A DNA stretch of 64,000 bases from Halospina denitrificans (GCF_004364635.1 NZ_SOAX01000002.1:434001-498000); one strand, 5' to 3'; shown: positions 8,499 through 17,526, counted from the stretch's first letter. Notes: generated from the sequence alone by a model not told the origin. Numbers and translations are program-made.

Positions 8499-8610
8499 CC
8501 CTGTTTCTCCTGAACTGTTCATGAATTGACGAATGGCTTTACGCTATTGCAGTTAGCTGTCCATAATCAAATAAATTCGGCTCATAACCCCGGATTAACA
8601 GGAGATCGTC

Positions 8611-9711
8611 GTGAAACACCAGAAGAAGCTCATCATTCCGATCCTCGCGTTACTGCCCATCGCCTGCACGGCTGAGGCCCCCAGCGATGATTTCAGGCTG
8701 GAAACCGTAGCCTCCGGGCTGAAACACCCCTGGAGTCTGGCATTTCTGCCCGACGGGGACGCCCTGGTAACCGAGCGCGCGGGCCGCCTGAGGTTGATCG
8801 AGGATGGCGAGCTGCTGGGTTCACCCATTGAAAACGTGCCCGAGGTGGCTGCACGAGGCCAAGGCGGGCTTCTGGACGTGGTGCTGCATCCCGACTTCGA
8901 GGAAAACCGGCAGCTTGTAATCAGCTACGCCCACCGCACCAGTGAGGGCATGACGACACGGGTCAGCAAGGCCCGGCTTGAGGATAACGCCCTCCGGGAC
9001 CGGGAAGTGATCTTCGAGGCCCTGCCACGCTCCTCCACAACCCGCCACTTTGCCGGGCGCATGATCTTTGATGACGATAACAACCTGTATATTGCCGTGG
9101 GAGATCGCGGAGAGAAGGACCGGGCCCAGGACACCGGGGATGACGCCGGCGGCGTTCACCGCATCACCATGGACGGCGAACCCGTTGCGGGTAACCCCTT
9201 CCTGGATGACCCAAGCACCAACGACACCTTCTACACCTACGGCAACCGCAACATCCAGGGCATGACCCGGCACCCGGAAACAGGCGATATCTGGAGTCAT
9301 GAGCATGGGCCCCAGGGCGGCGACGAGATCAATATCATCCGCGCCGGCACCAATTACGGCTGGCCCGAGATCACCTATGGCATTGATTACGACGGCAGCA
9401 TCATCTCCGAGGAAACCCACAAGGAAGGCATGGCTCAGCCGCTGCACTACTGGGATCCCTCCATCGCTCCCTCGGGCATGGCCTTCTACACCGGTGATGT
9501 ATTCCCGGACTGGAAGGACGATCTCTTTGTCGGCGCCCTGGCCATGGAGAAGCTGGTTCGACTCCGTCTTGACGACGAAAGCGTCGAGCAGGAGCAAGAC
9601 CTGCTGACGGACAATGGCGAGCGGATCCGGGCCGTCGTTGACGGGCCCGATGGCCATCTCTGGCTGCTCACGGACCACTCTGACGGGCGGGTTGTCAGGC
9701 TGGTCCGGTAA
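8611..9711 (+). CDS. PQQ-dependent aldose sugar dehydrogenase-like protein (YliI/Asd type)
   Basis: 366 residues with a soluble glucose/sorbosone dehydrogenase beta-propeller. The mature part starts near FRLETVASGLKHPWSLAF; typical motifs are GQGGLLDVVLHPDF, YGNRNIQGM and HEHGPQGGDEIN. A signal peptide with Cys19 (LLPIAC) suggests a periplasmic protein, perhaps a lipoprotein, although the lipobox is imperfect. Translation appears to start at GTG 8611 behind AGGAGA. It would oxidise aldose sugars with PQQ on the periplasmic side. Its 3' end overlaps the convergent GGDEF gene by 17 nt. Confidence 0.85.
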   Translation: MKHQKKLIIPILALLPIACTAEAPSDDFRLETVASGLKHPWSLAFLPDGDALVTERAGRLRLIEDGELLGSPIENVPEVAARGQGGLLDVVLHPDFEENRQLVISYAHRTSEGMTTRVSKARLEDNALRDREVIFEALPRSSTTRHFAGRMIFDDDNNLYIAVGDRGEKDRAQDTGDDAGGVHRITMDGEPVAGNPFLDDPSTNDTFYTYGNRNIQGMTRHPETGDIWSHEHGPQGGDEINIIRAGTNYGWPEITYGIDYDGSIISEETHKEGMAQPLHYWDPSIAPSGMAFYTGDVFPDWKDDLFVGALAMEKLVRLRLDDESVEQEQDLLTDNGERIRAVVDGPDGHLWLLTDHSDGRVVRLVR

Positions 9712-10759
9712 CCCCTTTGCCAATCCCGGGCCCGCCCTCATTGACCACGAGGTCACGGCCCCGGGATTTGGCCTCATACAGCCGGCGGTCCGCGCACACA
9801 AGAAGCTCGCGAACCTCCCGCCCATCCGCAGGATACTCCGAGATTCCGATACTGACCGTCACTTTCAACCGTTCACCCCCCACCCTGATAGGCGTTTCCG
9901 CAAGGTCCGCCCGCACTGCTTCCGCAATCTGCAGGGCGCCTTTAGAACTGGTCCCGGGCAGGAGCACAAAGAACTCTTCCCCGCCCCAGCGAGCCGCGGT
10001 ATCCGTACGCCGCAAACGGGTGCGAAGAAGATCGGAGACCTGACGCAACGCCTGGTCACCGGCATCATGGCCATACTGGTCATTCACGTTCTTGAAATGG
10101 TCAAGATCCATACCCAGAAGGCAGAAACCCGCGCCCGTGCGCTCCGCTTCACTCAGGGTTCGATCCAGAACCTCCCGCAGGCGCTTGCGGTTGGGGAGCC
10201 CTGTCAGCGAGTCCGTGGCAGCAAGTTTTCCCAGGCGGTCCTCTGCCTTCTCACGGGAATATTCATAAACATGGATCAATCCGGTCAGCACCACGCTGCT
10301 GGCCACCACATTGGCCATATCGGTAAACCCTAGAAGGGTCAGGTCCAGAAAGTTCAGGTAATAGACGGCCCAGGCCGATGCAAGGAAGGCCAGCGACAGC
10401 AACAGGCCAAGTTGTCGCCCATGCAGAAAGTGAGCAATTATGGGGATAATCAGGATCCAGACGAAAACCGTTCTTGAATTGCCGGCGGTGACCAGGGCGG
10501 TGATCAGCATGGCGAAGAAAAGAATCAGGTAGAACAATCCCCAGTACTGCGGGTAGCGGCTTCCCTGCAATATCAACATCAGGATGCCGGAAAGGAAGGC
10601 GACACCCAGTTCAACAGCTCCGAGTATCAGAAGCCCACGGTAAAGGTTGAGGACACCAAACCCCGCTGCGAAAACCATGGTCAGAATGAGCAATGCGCGA
10701 AGCAGTGTTATCCTCTGCACGCCTGCCGAGTAGTAATGATCCTGCTCACTGAGCCTCAT
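9695..10759 (-). CDS. Membrane diguanylate cyclase (GGDEF), paralog 1
   Basis: 354 residues: about five to six hydrophobic segments in residues 20-170, a short linker, then a GGDEF domain with intact active site WGGEEF near residue 265 and an RxxD inhibitory site (RRTD) five residues ahead of it. It should make cyclic di-GMP from GTP with product inhibition. The membrane part is like its neighbour's (shared FVW, FLHGR/FIHGR and YEYSRE segments), so the two arose by duplication. It lies 118 bp after paralog 2 in the same direction. The signal sensed is unknown. Confidence 0.88.
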   Translation of the reverse strand: MRLSEQDHYYSAGVQRITLLRALLILTMVFAAGFGVLNLYRGLLILGAVELGVAFLSGILMLILQGSRYPQYWGLFYLILFFAMLITALVTAGNSRTVFVWILIIPIIAHFLHGRQLGLLLSLAFLASAWAVYYLNFLDLTLLGFTDMANVVASSVVLTGLIHVYEYSREKAEDRLGKLAATDSLTGLPNRKRLREVLDRTLSEAERTGAGFCLLGMDLDHFKNVNDQYGHDAGDQALRQVSDLLRTRLRRTDTAARWGGEEFFVLLPGTSSKGALQIAEAVRADLAETPIRVGGERLKVTVSIGISEYPADGREVRELLVCADRRLYEAKSRGRDLVVNEGGPGIGKGVTGPA

Positions 10760-10877
10760 CTCCGCCTCTCCATGTCGGGGTGTCGAACAAAGACAACCAG
10801 CGGCAGTATTACAGAATCATTAAAGCATGCATATAGTCCCTTCCACCCATGGCGCTGATCATTCCACTGGCGGGTTG

Positions 10878-11930
10878 TCAGGAAACCGCATCATTCACGA
10901 CACGGTCGCGCCCCCGGCACTTGGCTTCATAAAGGCAGTTATCGGCGGCAATCAGCAGTTCCCTGACAGTATTGCCGTCCTCGGGAAACTCGGCAATCCC
11001 GATGCTTGTTGTTATCGACAGGTCTTCCCCATTCACCCTGACAGGCGAGGCGGCAAGGGTTTCACGAACATTCTCCGCAACCCGGGAGGCGCCTTCCCGG
11101 TCCGTTCCGGGCAGCAATACCATGAACTCCTCGCCACCCCAGCGCGCCGGCACATCCGCCTGCCGCAGGCGCTGCTCAAGGACTGAGCCCACCTGTTGCA
11201 GCACCTGGTCCCCCACGTCATGGCCATAGCGATCATTGACCGACTTGAAATAGTCCAGGTCCATGCCAAGGATACTGAAGCCGGCCTTCGTGCGATGGCA
11301 CTCTTCGACCGTATAATCCAGAAGCTCGCGCAGATGCTTGCGGTTCGCCAGCCCGGTCAGTGAATCCGTTGAAGCCATACGATGGAGCCTGTCCTCCGCC
11401 TGTTCACGGGAGTATTCGTAGGCGTAGACGCCACCTGTGAGCACCAGGCTGCAGGCGACCACGTTGGTCAGGCCAACCACGTCAAGAAGTTCAGGGGCAT
11501 CGTAGTAACGGTAGTAGTAGAGCAGCCAGGCCACCGCCAGATAAACCAGGGAGAGCGCCAGTCCCAGTGTGCGGCCGTGAATGAAAAGCGCAAGTACGGG
11601 AATAAGGTAGAACCAGACGAAGACCTTGTCGGAAAGATTCGGCGTCAGCAGCGCAACGACCAGCATGCTGAACAGGACGAGGAGGTACAGGAAGCTCCAG
11701 ACCTGGATGTTGCGACTGCGTGGGATCACAAAGAGAAGAGCGAAAGCAAAAACGGTGACAAAAAGCTCTATCGCCGCGACAAACAGAATGCCTCTGGAAA
11801 GATTCACAAGACTGAACCCCAGGGTAAATGCGGCAGTCAGCAGCAGCAGCCAATGCAGCAACGCACGCCGCTGCGCCTCAATCGAAGAGCGCCGGCTCGA
11901 ATGCTGAACCTGCTCCGATCTCTCCTTCAC
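10878..11930 (-). CDS. Membrane diguanylate cyclase (GGDEF), paralog 2
   Basis: 350 residues with the same plan as the downstream paralog: hydrophobic N-terminal half, the YEYSREQAEDRL linker, and a GGDEF domain with WGGEEF and the inhibitory-site motif RQAD. Both catalytic and feedback residues are intact, so activity is expected. It starts at GTG 11930, preceded by AGGGGA. The 142-bp gap upstream is shared with the divergent FAH-family gene. Whether the two cyclases form one transcript is unclear given 118 bp between them. Confidence 0.87.
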   Translation of the reverse strand: MKERSEQVQHSSRRSSIEAQRRALLHWLLLLTAAFTLGFSLVNLSRGILFVAAIELFVTVFAFALLFVIPRSRNIQVWSFLYLLVLFSMLVVALLTPNLSDKVFVWFYLIPVLALFIHGRTLGLALSLVYLAVAWLLYYYRYYDAPELLDVVGLTNVVACSLVLTGGVYAYEYSREQAEDRLHRMASTDSLTGLANRKHLRELLDYTVEECHRTKAGFSILGMDLDYFKSVNDRYGHDVGDQVLQQVGSVLEQRLRQADVPARWGGEEFMVLLPGTDREGASRVAENVRETLAASPVRVNGEDLSITTSIGIAEFPEDGNTVRELLIAADNCLYEAKCRGRDRVVNDAVS

Positions 11931-12072
11931 CCGGAGAATCCCCTATCAACCATAACTTACGTAAAGTACAGCACGGGGGTTCCGATCGGTATAGTCGATA
12001 CCTGTTAGTTTTCGTTAAAGCCGGACTGGCCTATGCTACGGGGAATATCAGAACAAGAGAGCAGGAGAACCC

Positions 12073-12738
12073 GTGCCATTACCCTACGCCCGCTTCCATG
12101 ATGGAAGCCGCTTCGAGTCCCCCATCAGCAAGGTGGTGTGTGTGGGCCGCAACTATGCCGAACACGCCAAAGAACTGGAAAATCCGGTTCCGGCGCAACC
12201 ACTGCTGTTCATGAAGCCGCCCTCCTCCGTGGTCCGGCTCGAGGATCCGATCGTTCTTCCCCCGGGGAACGAACCCGTGCATTATGAGACTGAGCTGGCC
12301 CTGCTCATTGGCCGGACACTGCGGGCCGCCGGCGAGACAACGGCCATGGAGGCTATTGCCGGTGTTGGTCTGGCCCTCGACCTGACCCTGAGGGAACGCC
12401 AGAGCCAACTCAAGGCTTCAGGCCATCCCTGGGAAGTCGCCAAGGCGTTTGACGGCGCATGCCCACTCTCAGCGTTCGTCCCGATTGATGAATTCCGTAA
12501 TACTGATCGTTTCCGGTTTTCGCTGAGCGTTGACGCCGAGCTGCGCCAGGACGGTGACACTGCGGACATGATCAAACCCGTTCCAGCACTGCTATCGTAT
12601 ATGAGTGAACACTTTACGCTGGAGCCCGGAGACGTGATCCTGACGGGAACGCCCGCCGGCGTCGGCCGACTTGAATCCGGCCAGCAACTGGCGCTGACCC
12701 TGGAAGACCGGCTGCGTGTCGAAACCAACGTCTCCTGA
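12073..12738 (+). CDS. Fumarylacetoacetate hydrolase family protein (YcgM-like)
   Basis: 221 residues with the FAH domain: VGRNYAEHAKEL near residue 23, the metal-binding HYETELALLIG near 70, DLTLRE near 104 and the closing GDVILTGTPAGVG. This family covers fumarylpyruvate/acylpyruvate hydrolases and oxaloacetate tautomerases, and sequence alone cannot choose. The start is GTG 12073 behind GCAGGAG. It is 18 nt ahead of the ABC1 kinase gene and likely cotranscribed with it. Confidence 0.85.
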   Translation: MPLPYARFHDGSRFESPISKVVCVGRNYAEHAKELENPVPAQPLLFMKPPSSVVRLEDPIVLPPGNEPVHYETELALLIGRTLRAAGETTAMEAIAGVGLALDLTLRERQSQLKASGHPWEVAKAFDGACPLSAFVPIDEFRNTDRFRFSLSVDAELRQDGDTADMIKPVPALLSYMSEHFTLEPGDVILTGTPAGVGRLESGQQLALTLEDRLRVETNVS

Positions 12739-12756
12739 CTTTTTGAACGAGGTACT

Positions 12757-14076
12757 ATGAGCAGAAAACCGGTAACCACGCGAACCGGGCGCTTTTTCCG
12801 TCTCGCCGGCATGACCGGCTCCGTGGCCTCGCGCTACGCGGCCCGGCGGGCGAAGAACTGGTTCAGTGAAGACACGGAACAGAGCCGTCACGAGTACTAC
12901 AGCCAAATGGCGGAGGAAATCGTCGACACCCTGGGGGAGCTCAAGGGCGCCGTCATGAAGGTGGGCCAGATCGCCTCCCAGACCCAGGACTTCCTGCCCC
13001 GGGAACTGACCGATGCCCTGCAGCGCCTCCAGAAAGAGGCGCCGGCCATGGATTACGGGGTCATCAAAGACCAGATCGAGAGCGAACTCGGGGACCGGAT
13101 CGAGAACCTCTTCGCCGAAGTGGACGAAACCCCCTACGCCGCCGCCTCAATCGGTCAGGTCCACCGGGCACGCCTGAATGACGGCCGGGAAGTCGTCGTC
13201 AAGGTCCAGTACCCCGGCGTCGACCGCTCCTGCGACTCGGACCTGAGACAGCTCCGCACCGCCCTGCGCCTGGGCGGCCTGCTGAAAATGCCCAAGGAAA
13301 GCGTGGACGAGCTGTTCAACGAAGTCCGCGACCGCCTCCACGAGGAACTCGACTACGAGAACGAAGCCCGCAATATCGAACAGTTCGCCCGACAGCACAA
13401 GGATGACCATTGGCTGCTGATCCCGGACGTCGTCCACGAACGCTCCTCACGCCGCGTGCTCACCATGGAGAAAGTCGAAGGCGACCACATCAGCGAAGTC
13501 ACCCGGGAGCGCTACGACCAGGACACCATCAACCTCATCGGCCAGCGCATCTTCCAGGCCATGGCCGACGGCCTCTTCCGCCACCGCGCCATCCACGGCG
13601 ACCCCCACGCCGGCAACTTCGCCTACCGGCCGGACGGCACCATCATCCTCTACGACTTCGGCTGCATCAAAAACCTGCGCCCATCCACCGTCGAAGCCTA
13701 CCGCAACTGCATCATCGACGCCCTGGATGAAAACTACCGATCCCTGGACCAACACCTCATCCACCTCGGCGCCCGAGTCGAAGACCACCCCCCGGTAGAC
13801 CCCGACTACTACGCCATGTGGCGCAACATCCTCTACCAACCCTTCGCCCCGGAAAACCAACCCTACGACTTCGCCCAATCCGACCTCCACCAACAGGTAG
13901 CGGCCAACACCCACACCGTCTTCAAACACCTAAACGCCTTCAAACCCCCGGTCGAAAGCATCCTCATCGACCGCATGGTCGCCGGCCACTACTGGATGCT
14001 CAAACGCCTGGGCGTAAAAACCGATTTCCGGCCGCTGCTGGAGGAATACATCAAAAAGGAAGAAACAGCAGAATAG
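12757..14076 (+). CDS. ABC1/AarF/UbiB-type atypical kinase
   Basis: 439 residues of the ABC1 (ADCK/UbiB) family. The family-specific KxGQ motif appears as MKVGQIASQ near residue 66, the Ala-rich nucleotide loop as YAAASIGQVHRA near 127, the catalytic loop as HGDPHAGNF near 282 and the metal-binding DFG near 300. No clear C-terminal transmembrane pair as in true UbiB is visible, so it is a paralog whose role in quinone or lipid metabolism is uncertain. The last 500 bp are unusually C-rich and G-poor on the coding strand, bordering repeat copy 2. Confidence 0.88.
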   Translation: MSRKPVTTRTGRFFRLAGMTGSVASRYAARRAKNWFSEDTEQSRHEYYSQMAEEIVDTLGELKGAVMKVGQIASQTQDFLPRELTDALQRLQKEAPAMDYGVIKDQIESELGDRIENLFAEVDETPYAAASIGQVHRARLNDGREVVVKVQYPGVDRSCDSDLRQLRTALRLGGLLKMPKESVDELFNEVRDRLHEELDYENEARNIEQFARQHKDDHWLLIPDVVHERSSRRVLTMEKVEGDHISEVTRERYDQDTINLIGQRIFQAMADGLFRHRAIHGDPHAGNFAYRPDGTIILYDFGCIKNLRPSTVEAYRNCIIDALDENYRSLDQHLIHLGARVEDHPPVDPDYYAMWRNILYQPFAPENQPYDFAQSDLHQQVAANTHTVFKHLNAFKPPVESILIDRMVAGHYWMLKRLGVKTDFRPLLEEYIKKEETAE

Positions 14077-14650
14077 GCGCATGCCAAACAGATGCAGCCT
14101 GAGGAATAAAGCTTTTTTGGAGATCCAGGAAGCGCCCCGCACCCACCACGAAGTGGCACGGCGGGGGCTCCCTTTCAGGGAGGCTCGATGACAGGATGTC
14201 ATCGCGCCAGCGCCCAGGGATGGGTTCACAGCGGTCCCTGAAAGGGAGCCCCCGCCGTGCCACCCGCACCAACCCTGAAGGCTAGGAGCAACTCACTCGG
14301 AGTCGATCAATTTCCCGGGATTCATAATGCCGTTAGGATCAAACACCCTCTTGATCCCCTTCATAACAGCAATCTCCGCCTCACTCTTCGTATACCCAAG
14401 ATACTTCTTCTTGACCATACCAACCCCATGCTCGGCAGAAACACTCCCCTCATACCGCTCAACAATCCCAAACACCAGATCATTCACCGTCTCACACCGC
14501 CTGAAGAACTCCGCCTTCTCCATGTCCTCCGGCTTGAGAATGTTCAGATGCAGATTGCCGTCCCCGATGTGCCCGAACCACACAATCTCAAAGTCCGGAT
14601 ACTCCTTCTGCACCACCGAATCAATCTCCTGCAGGAACTCCGGCACCCGG
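13550..14650. other. C/A-skewed plus-strand domain around repeat copy 2
   Basis: Flanking the 14153-14263 hairpin, the plus strand is rich in C and A and poor in G on both sides, although the left gene is on the plus strand and the right gene on the minus strand. My hand count for 13681-14040 plus 14281-14640 gives 279 C against 122 G. Gene direction therefore cannot explain it. Limits are approximate. Confidence 0.75.
14153..14263 (+). repeat. Long-hairpin intergenic repeat, copy 2
   Basis: Arms 14153-14181 and 14235-14263 form a perfect 29-bp inverted repeat. The loop carries GATGACA-GGA-TGTCATC and a second small stem around CCCAGGGATGGG. Its core is the reverse complement of copy 1 with two differences, and the inner part of the stem is also similar. 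It lies between the convergent ABC1 kinase and D-2-hydroxyglutarate dehydrogenase genes, where it could stop transcription from both sides, though no T-run follows either arm. Confidence 0.92.
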
Positions 14651-15702
14651 GAAACCCGCACGGACAGATCATTCTTGTAGGGCGTACGCGGCGCAATCGA
14701 CTCCGAAATCCGCTCACGCAGCTGCCACAGTTTCTCGGCCTGGGCCTCGCTCTGACTGATTACGCCATCCAGCACCCAGCCGGACTCCACGCACTGCTCA
14801 AAGATCCCCATGGCCTCCTCCAGCACGCCATCGGAAATCGCCTCGAACTCCAGCAGCGCGTAATACGGCGCTTCCGTCTCGAATGGCGACTGGACCTCCG
14901 CATGCTGCTGCACATGCTGGATCGCTTCATGGGAGAAAAACTCATACGCGGTCAGATCCAGCTTGTTCCGGAATGCCTGAAGCACATCCATGGTATTGGT
15001 CAGGTCATTGAGCCCCAACACCATCACCGTCAGCCCCGTCGGCTGGCGCGTGAGCTTCATGGTCGCTTCCGTGATGAAACCCAGGGTCCCCTCGCCGCCG
15101 ATGAACAGCTGGCGCAGGTCGTAACCCGTGTTGTTCTTCTCCAGCCCCCTGTTCAGCTCCAGGATCTCGCCACTGCCGGTCACCACCTTAAGCCCGGCCA
15201 CCCAGTCACGGCTCATGCCGTAGCGGATCACCTTGATGCCGCCGGCGTTGGTCGAGAGGTTGCCCCCAAGCTGACTGGAGCCGGCGGAGGCAAAATCCAC
15301 CGGGTAATACAGATCCTGCTCCTCGGCAAAGTTCTGAAGCTGCTCGGTCACAACCCCCGCCTGGCACTGGACGATACGGTCACTGGCATTGAAATCCAGG
15401 ATCTGGTTCATGCGGTCAAACGCCACCACCAGCTCGCCATTCGCGGCAACAGCACCCGCACTGAGGCCGGTACGCCCACCCGAAGGCACCAGCGCCATAT
15501 GCTGCTCGTTCGCAAACCGAACAATCGCCTGCACTTCTTCCGTGCTCTTGGGCAGCACGACCGCGATGGGCGCCGGTTCATAGATGCGTGTCCAGTCGCA
15601 GCCGTAGGATGCAAGGTCGTCAGGCGCCGTGAGAACCTTGCCCCCGTCGGTCAGCAGTGACTCAAGAGTTTGCGGATCAAAAGCTGTGCCCGTGCTACTC
15701 AT
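14293..15702 (-). CDS. FAD-linked D-2-hydroxyglutarate dehydrogenase-like oxidase
   Basis: 469 residues. The N-terminal FAD-binding (PCMH-type) domain has PSGGRTGLSAGA near residue 78 and SAGSSQLGGNLSTNAGG near 140; the C-terminal FAD-oxidase domain has GHIGDGNLHLN near 390 and SAEHGVGMVKKKYL near 430. Start 15702 (MSSTGT) is preferred to a 35-residue upstream extension because it has an AGAGGA site and matches the family start. In Pseudomonas this enzyme recycles the D-2-hydroxyglutarate that SerA makes while turning 2-oxoglutarate over. Divergence from serA supports that role. The 3' end is strongly skewed (C-rich plus strand) beside repeat copy 2. Confidence 0.85.
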   Translation of the reverse strand: MSSTGTAFDPQTLESLLTDGGKVLTAPDDLASYGCDWTRIYEPAPIAVVLPKSTEEVQAIVRFANEQHMALVPSGGRTGLSAGAVAANGELVVAFDRMNQILDFNASDRIVQCQAGVVTEQLQNFAEEQDLYYPVDFASAGSSQLGGNLSTNAGGIKVIRYGMSRDWVAGLKVVTGSGEILELNRGLEKNNTGYDLRQLFIGGEGTLGFITEATMKLTRQPTGLTVMVLGLNDLTNTMDVLQAFRNKLDLTAYEFFSHEAIQHVQQHAEVQSPFETEAPYYALLEFEAISDGVLEEAMGIFEQCVESGWVLDGVISQSEAQAEKLWQLRERISESIAPRTPYKNDLSVRVSRVPEFLQEIDSVVQKEYPDFEIVWFGHIGDGNLHLNILKPEDMEKAEFFRRCETVNDLVFGIVERYEGSVSAEHGVGMVKKKYLGYTKSEAEIAVMKGIKRVFDPNGIMNPGKLIDSE

Positions 15703-15762
15703 AGACTCGGAAATCCTCTGATGTCTGTTCAAAATCCGATCAAAAATCGGGAAATTCTGGGG

Positions 15763-15780
15763 AGCTATGCTACCATAGCT
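15763..15780. promoter_or_regulatory. Inverted repeat between divergent dehydrogenase gene and serA
   Basis: AGCTATG-CTAC-CATAGCT is a perfect 7-bp inverted repeat with a 4-bp spacer, in the 159-bp gap shared by the FAD dehydrogenase (-) and serA (+). A second, shorter palindrome CCGAT-CAAAA-ATCGG is at 15736-15750. The first looks like a dimeric regulator operator; the regulator is unknown and no regulator gene lies alongside. Confidence 0.5.
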
Positions 15781-15861
15781 GTTCCCAGGATGCGGCCAAT
15801 GCCGCAACTAATTGATTTTCCTTCATTTTTTTCGAAAACCTGATTAAATCTGGATTCTGTC

Positions 15862-17091
15862 ATGGCTAACACATCGCTCGACAAGAGTAAGATCCGTTTT
15901 CTTCTGCTCGAAGGTGTTCACCAATCCGCCGTGGAAAAGCTCAACGCTGCCGGCTACACCAACATCGAACACCTGAGCCATTCGCTCGCGGAAGAAGACC
16001 TTCTGGAAAAGATCGCCGACGCCCATTTCGTTGGCATCCGTTCACGCACCCAGCTCACCGAGAAAGTCTTCGACCACGCTAAGAAACTCGTCGCGGTCGG
16101 GTGCTTCTGCATCGGCACCAACCAGGTTGACCTGGAAGCGGCCAAGAAGCGTGGTATTGCTGTATTCAACGCGCCCCACTCCAACACGCGGAGCGTTGCG
16201 GAGCTGGTTCTGGCCCAAACCATCATGCTGCTGCGCGGCACCCCGGAGAAGAACGCGGCGGCCCATCGCGGCAAGTGGATGAAGTCCGCCAAGAACAGTT
16301 ACGAGACCCGGGGCAAGAAGCTGGGCATCATCGGCTACGGCAACATCGGCACCCAGCTCAGCGTTGTGGCCGAGTCACTGGGCATGGACGTCTACTTCTA
16401 CGACGTGGTCTCCAAGCTGCCCCTCGGCAATGCCACACAAGTGGGTTCCATGAAGGAACTGCTGGCGCTGTCCGACGTGGTCACGCTGCATGTGCCGGAG
16501 ACCGAGTCAACCCGTAACATGTTCGGCGCGCGGGAACTGGACCAGATGAAGGAAGGCAGTATCCTCATCAACGCCTCCCGTGGCACCGTTGTCGACATCG
16601 AGGCGCTGAGCGAGAGCCTGCGCTCCGGCAAGCTGCTGGGCGCCGCCGTGGACGTCTTCCCGACCGAACCCAAGTCCAACGATGAGGAATTCGTATCGCC
16701 GCTGCGCGAGTTCGACAACGTCATCCTCACGCCCCATGTTGGCGGCAGCACCGTTGAAGCCCAGGAGAACATCGGCTTTGAAGTGGCGGAAAAGCTGTCC
16801 ACCTACAGCGACAACGGCACTTCCGTTGGCTCGGTCAACTTCCCGGAAGTGGCGCTGCCCTCGCATCCGGACCAGCATCGCCTGCTCCACATCCACAAGA
16901 ACATTCCGGGTGTGATGTCCGAGATCAACCAGATCTTCTCGGAAAATGACATCAACGTATGTGGACAATACCTGCGCACCAATGATGAGATAGGCTACGT
17001 CGTCATCGACGTCGACAAGGCCTACAGTGATGTTGCCCTTCGCAAGCTCAAGGAAGTGAAGGGCACCATCCGCGCACGGGTACTGTTCTGA
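15862..17091 (+). CDS. serA: D-3-phosphoglycerate dehydrogenase SerA
   Basis: 409 residues, the length of E. coli SerA. The NAD-binding loop is GYGNIGTQLS near residue 157; the catalytic Arg is in NASRGTVVD near 236, the Glu in FPTEPKSNDEEF and the His in LTPHVGGSTVEAQENIG near 290. A C-terminal ACT domain (residues 335-409) follows, expected to bind serine for feedback inhibition. It catalyses the first committed step of serine synthesis, 3-phosphoglycerate to 3-phosphohydroxypyruvate. The start ATG fits the family N-terminus. The adjacent D-2-hydroxyglutarate dehydrogenase would pull this unfavourable reaction. Confidence 0.95.
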   Translation: MANTSLDKSKIRFLLLEGVHQSAVEKLNAAGYTNIEHLSHSLAEEDLLEKIADAHFVGIRSRTQLTEKVFDHAKKLVAVGCFCIGTNQVDLEAAKKRGIAVFNAPHSNTRSVAELVLAQTIMLLRGTPEKNAAAHRGKWMKSAKNSYETRGKKLGIIGYGNIGTQLSVVAESLGMDVYFYDVVSKLPLGNATQVGSMKELLALSDVVTLHVPETESTRNMFGARELDQMKEGSILINASRGTVVDIEALSESLRSGKLLGAAVDVFPTEPKSNDEEFVSPLREFDNVILTPHVGGSTVEAQENIGFEVAEKLSTYSDNGTSVGSVNFPEVALPSHPDQHRLLHIHKNIPGVMSEINQIFSENDINVCGQYLRTNDEIGYVVIDVDKAYSDVALRKLKEVKGTIRARVLF

Positions 17092-17104
17092 TAAGGAATT
17101 AACC

Positions 17105-17386
17105 ATGTCTATGAAAGACACGCTGATTCAGAAGCTGGAAAAACAGGTGGACAGCTGGGAAAGCCGGCTGGACACCCTCAAGGCCCAGTTCAATGAATAC
17201 AAGCAGAAAGCGGAAAACCAGGAAGCCACGGAAGAGCTGAAACAGGAGACCGCCAAGCGGATCAGCGACCTTCAGGAGAAGGTCGAGTCCGCCCGCAGGC
17301 GCCTCTCCGAACTGCGTGAAAGCGGTGAATCCCATGTGAAGGAGGTCCGCGGCCAGGTTGAAGACTGGCTGAACCGGAACTCCTGA
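17105..17386 (+). CDS. Small coiled-coil protein of unknown function
   Basis: 93 residues, almost entirely predicted helical and coiled coil, very rich in Glu, Lys and Arg, with no signal peptide and no membrane segment. Heptad-like spacing of Leu, Ile and Val runs through residues 5-75. It starts 13 nt after serA behind AAGGA and is likely cotranscribed. I do not recognise a named family with confidence; it resembles small cytosolic coiled-coil proteins found beside housekeeping genes. A link with serine metabolism cannot be inferred. Confidence 0.7.
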   Translation: MSMKDTLIQKLEKQVDSWESRLDTLKAQFNEYKQKAENQEATEELKQETAKRISDLQEKVESARRRLSELRESGESHVKEVRGQVEDWLNRNS

Positions 17387-17393
17387 GTCCTGA

Positions 17394-17417
17394 CGCACCC
17401 GGCCCGGTCCGGGTGCG
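17394..17417 (+). terminator. Hairpin after the serA transcript
   Basis: CGCACCCGG at 17394-17402 pairs perfectly with CCGGGTGCG at 17409-17417 across a 6-nt loop, 8 nt after the coiled-coil gene. The downstream run is only weakly pyrimidine-rich, so this is terminator-like rather than a textbook intrinsic terminator. Confidence 0.6.
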
Positions 17418-17526
17418 TACCCTCCTTATATCAAAACAATCTATCAAGATGAAACATCATTCTTTCTGGTCATATAAAACCAGTGCTAGGCTGCGCTATC
17501 ACTGACATGACCCGTAGAGAACCTGC

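Noticed and set aside
14138-14279. Target-site duplication around repeat copy 2
   Set aside because: CGCACC... at 14138-14152 and 14265-14279 agree in 12 of 15 bases, but the other copies show no flanking duplication, so insertion by transposition is not supported.
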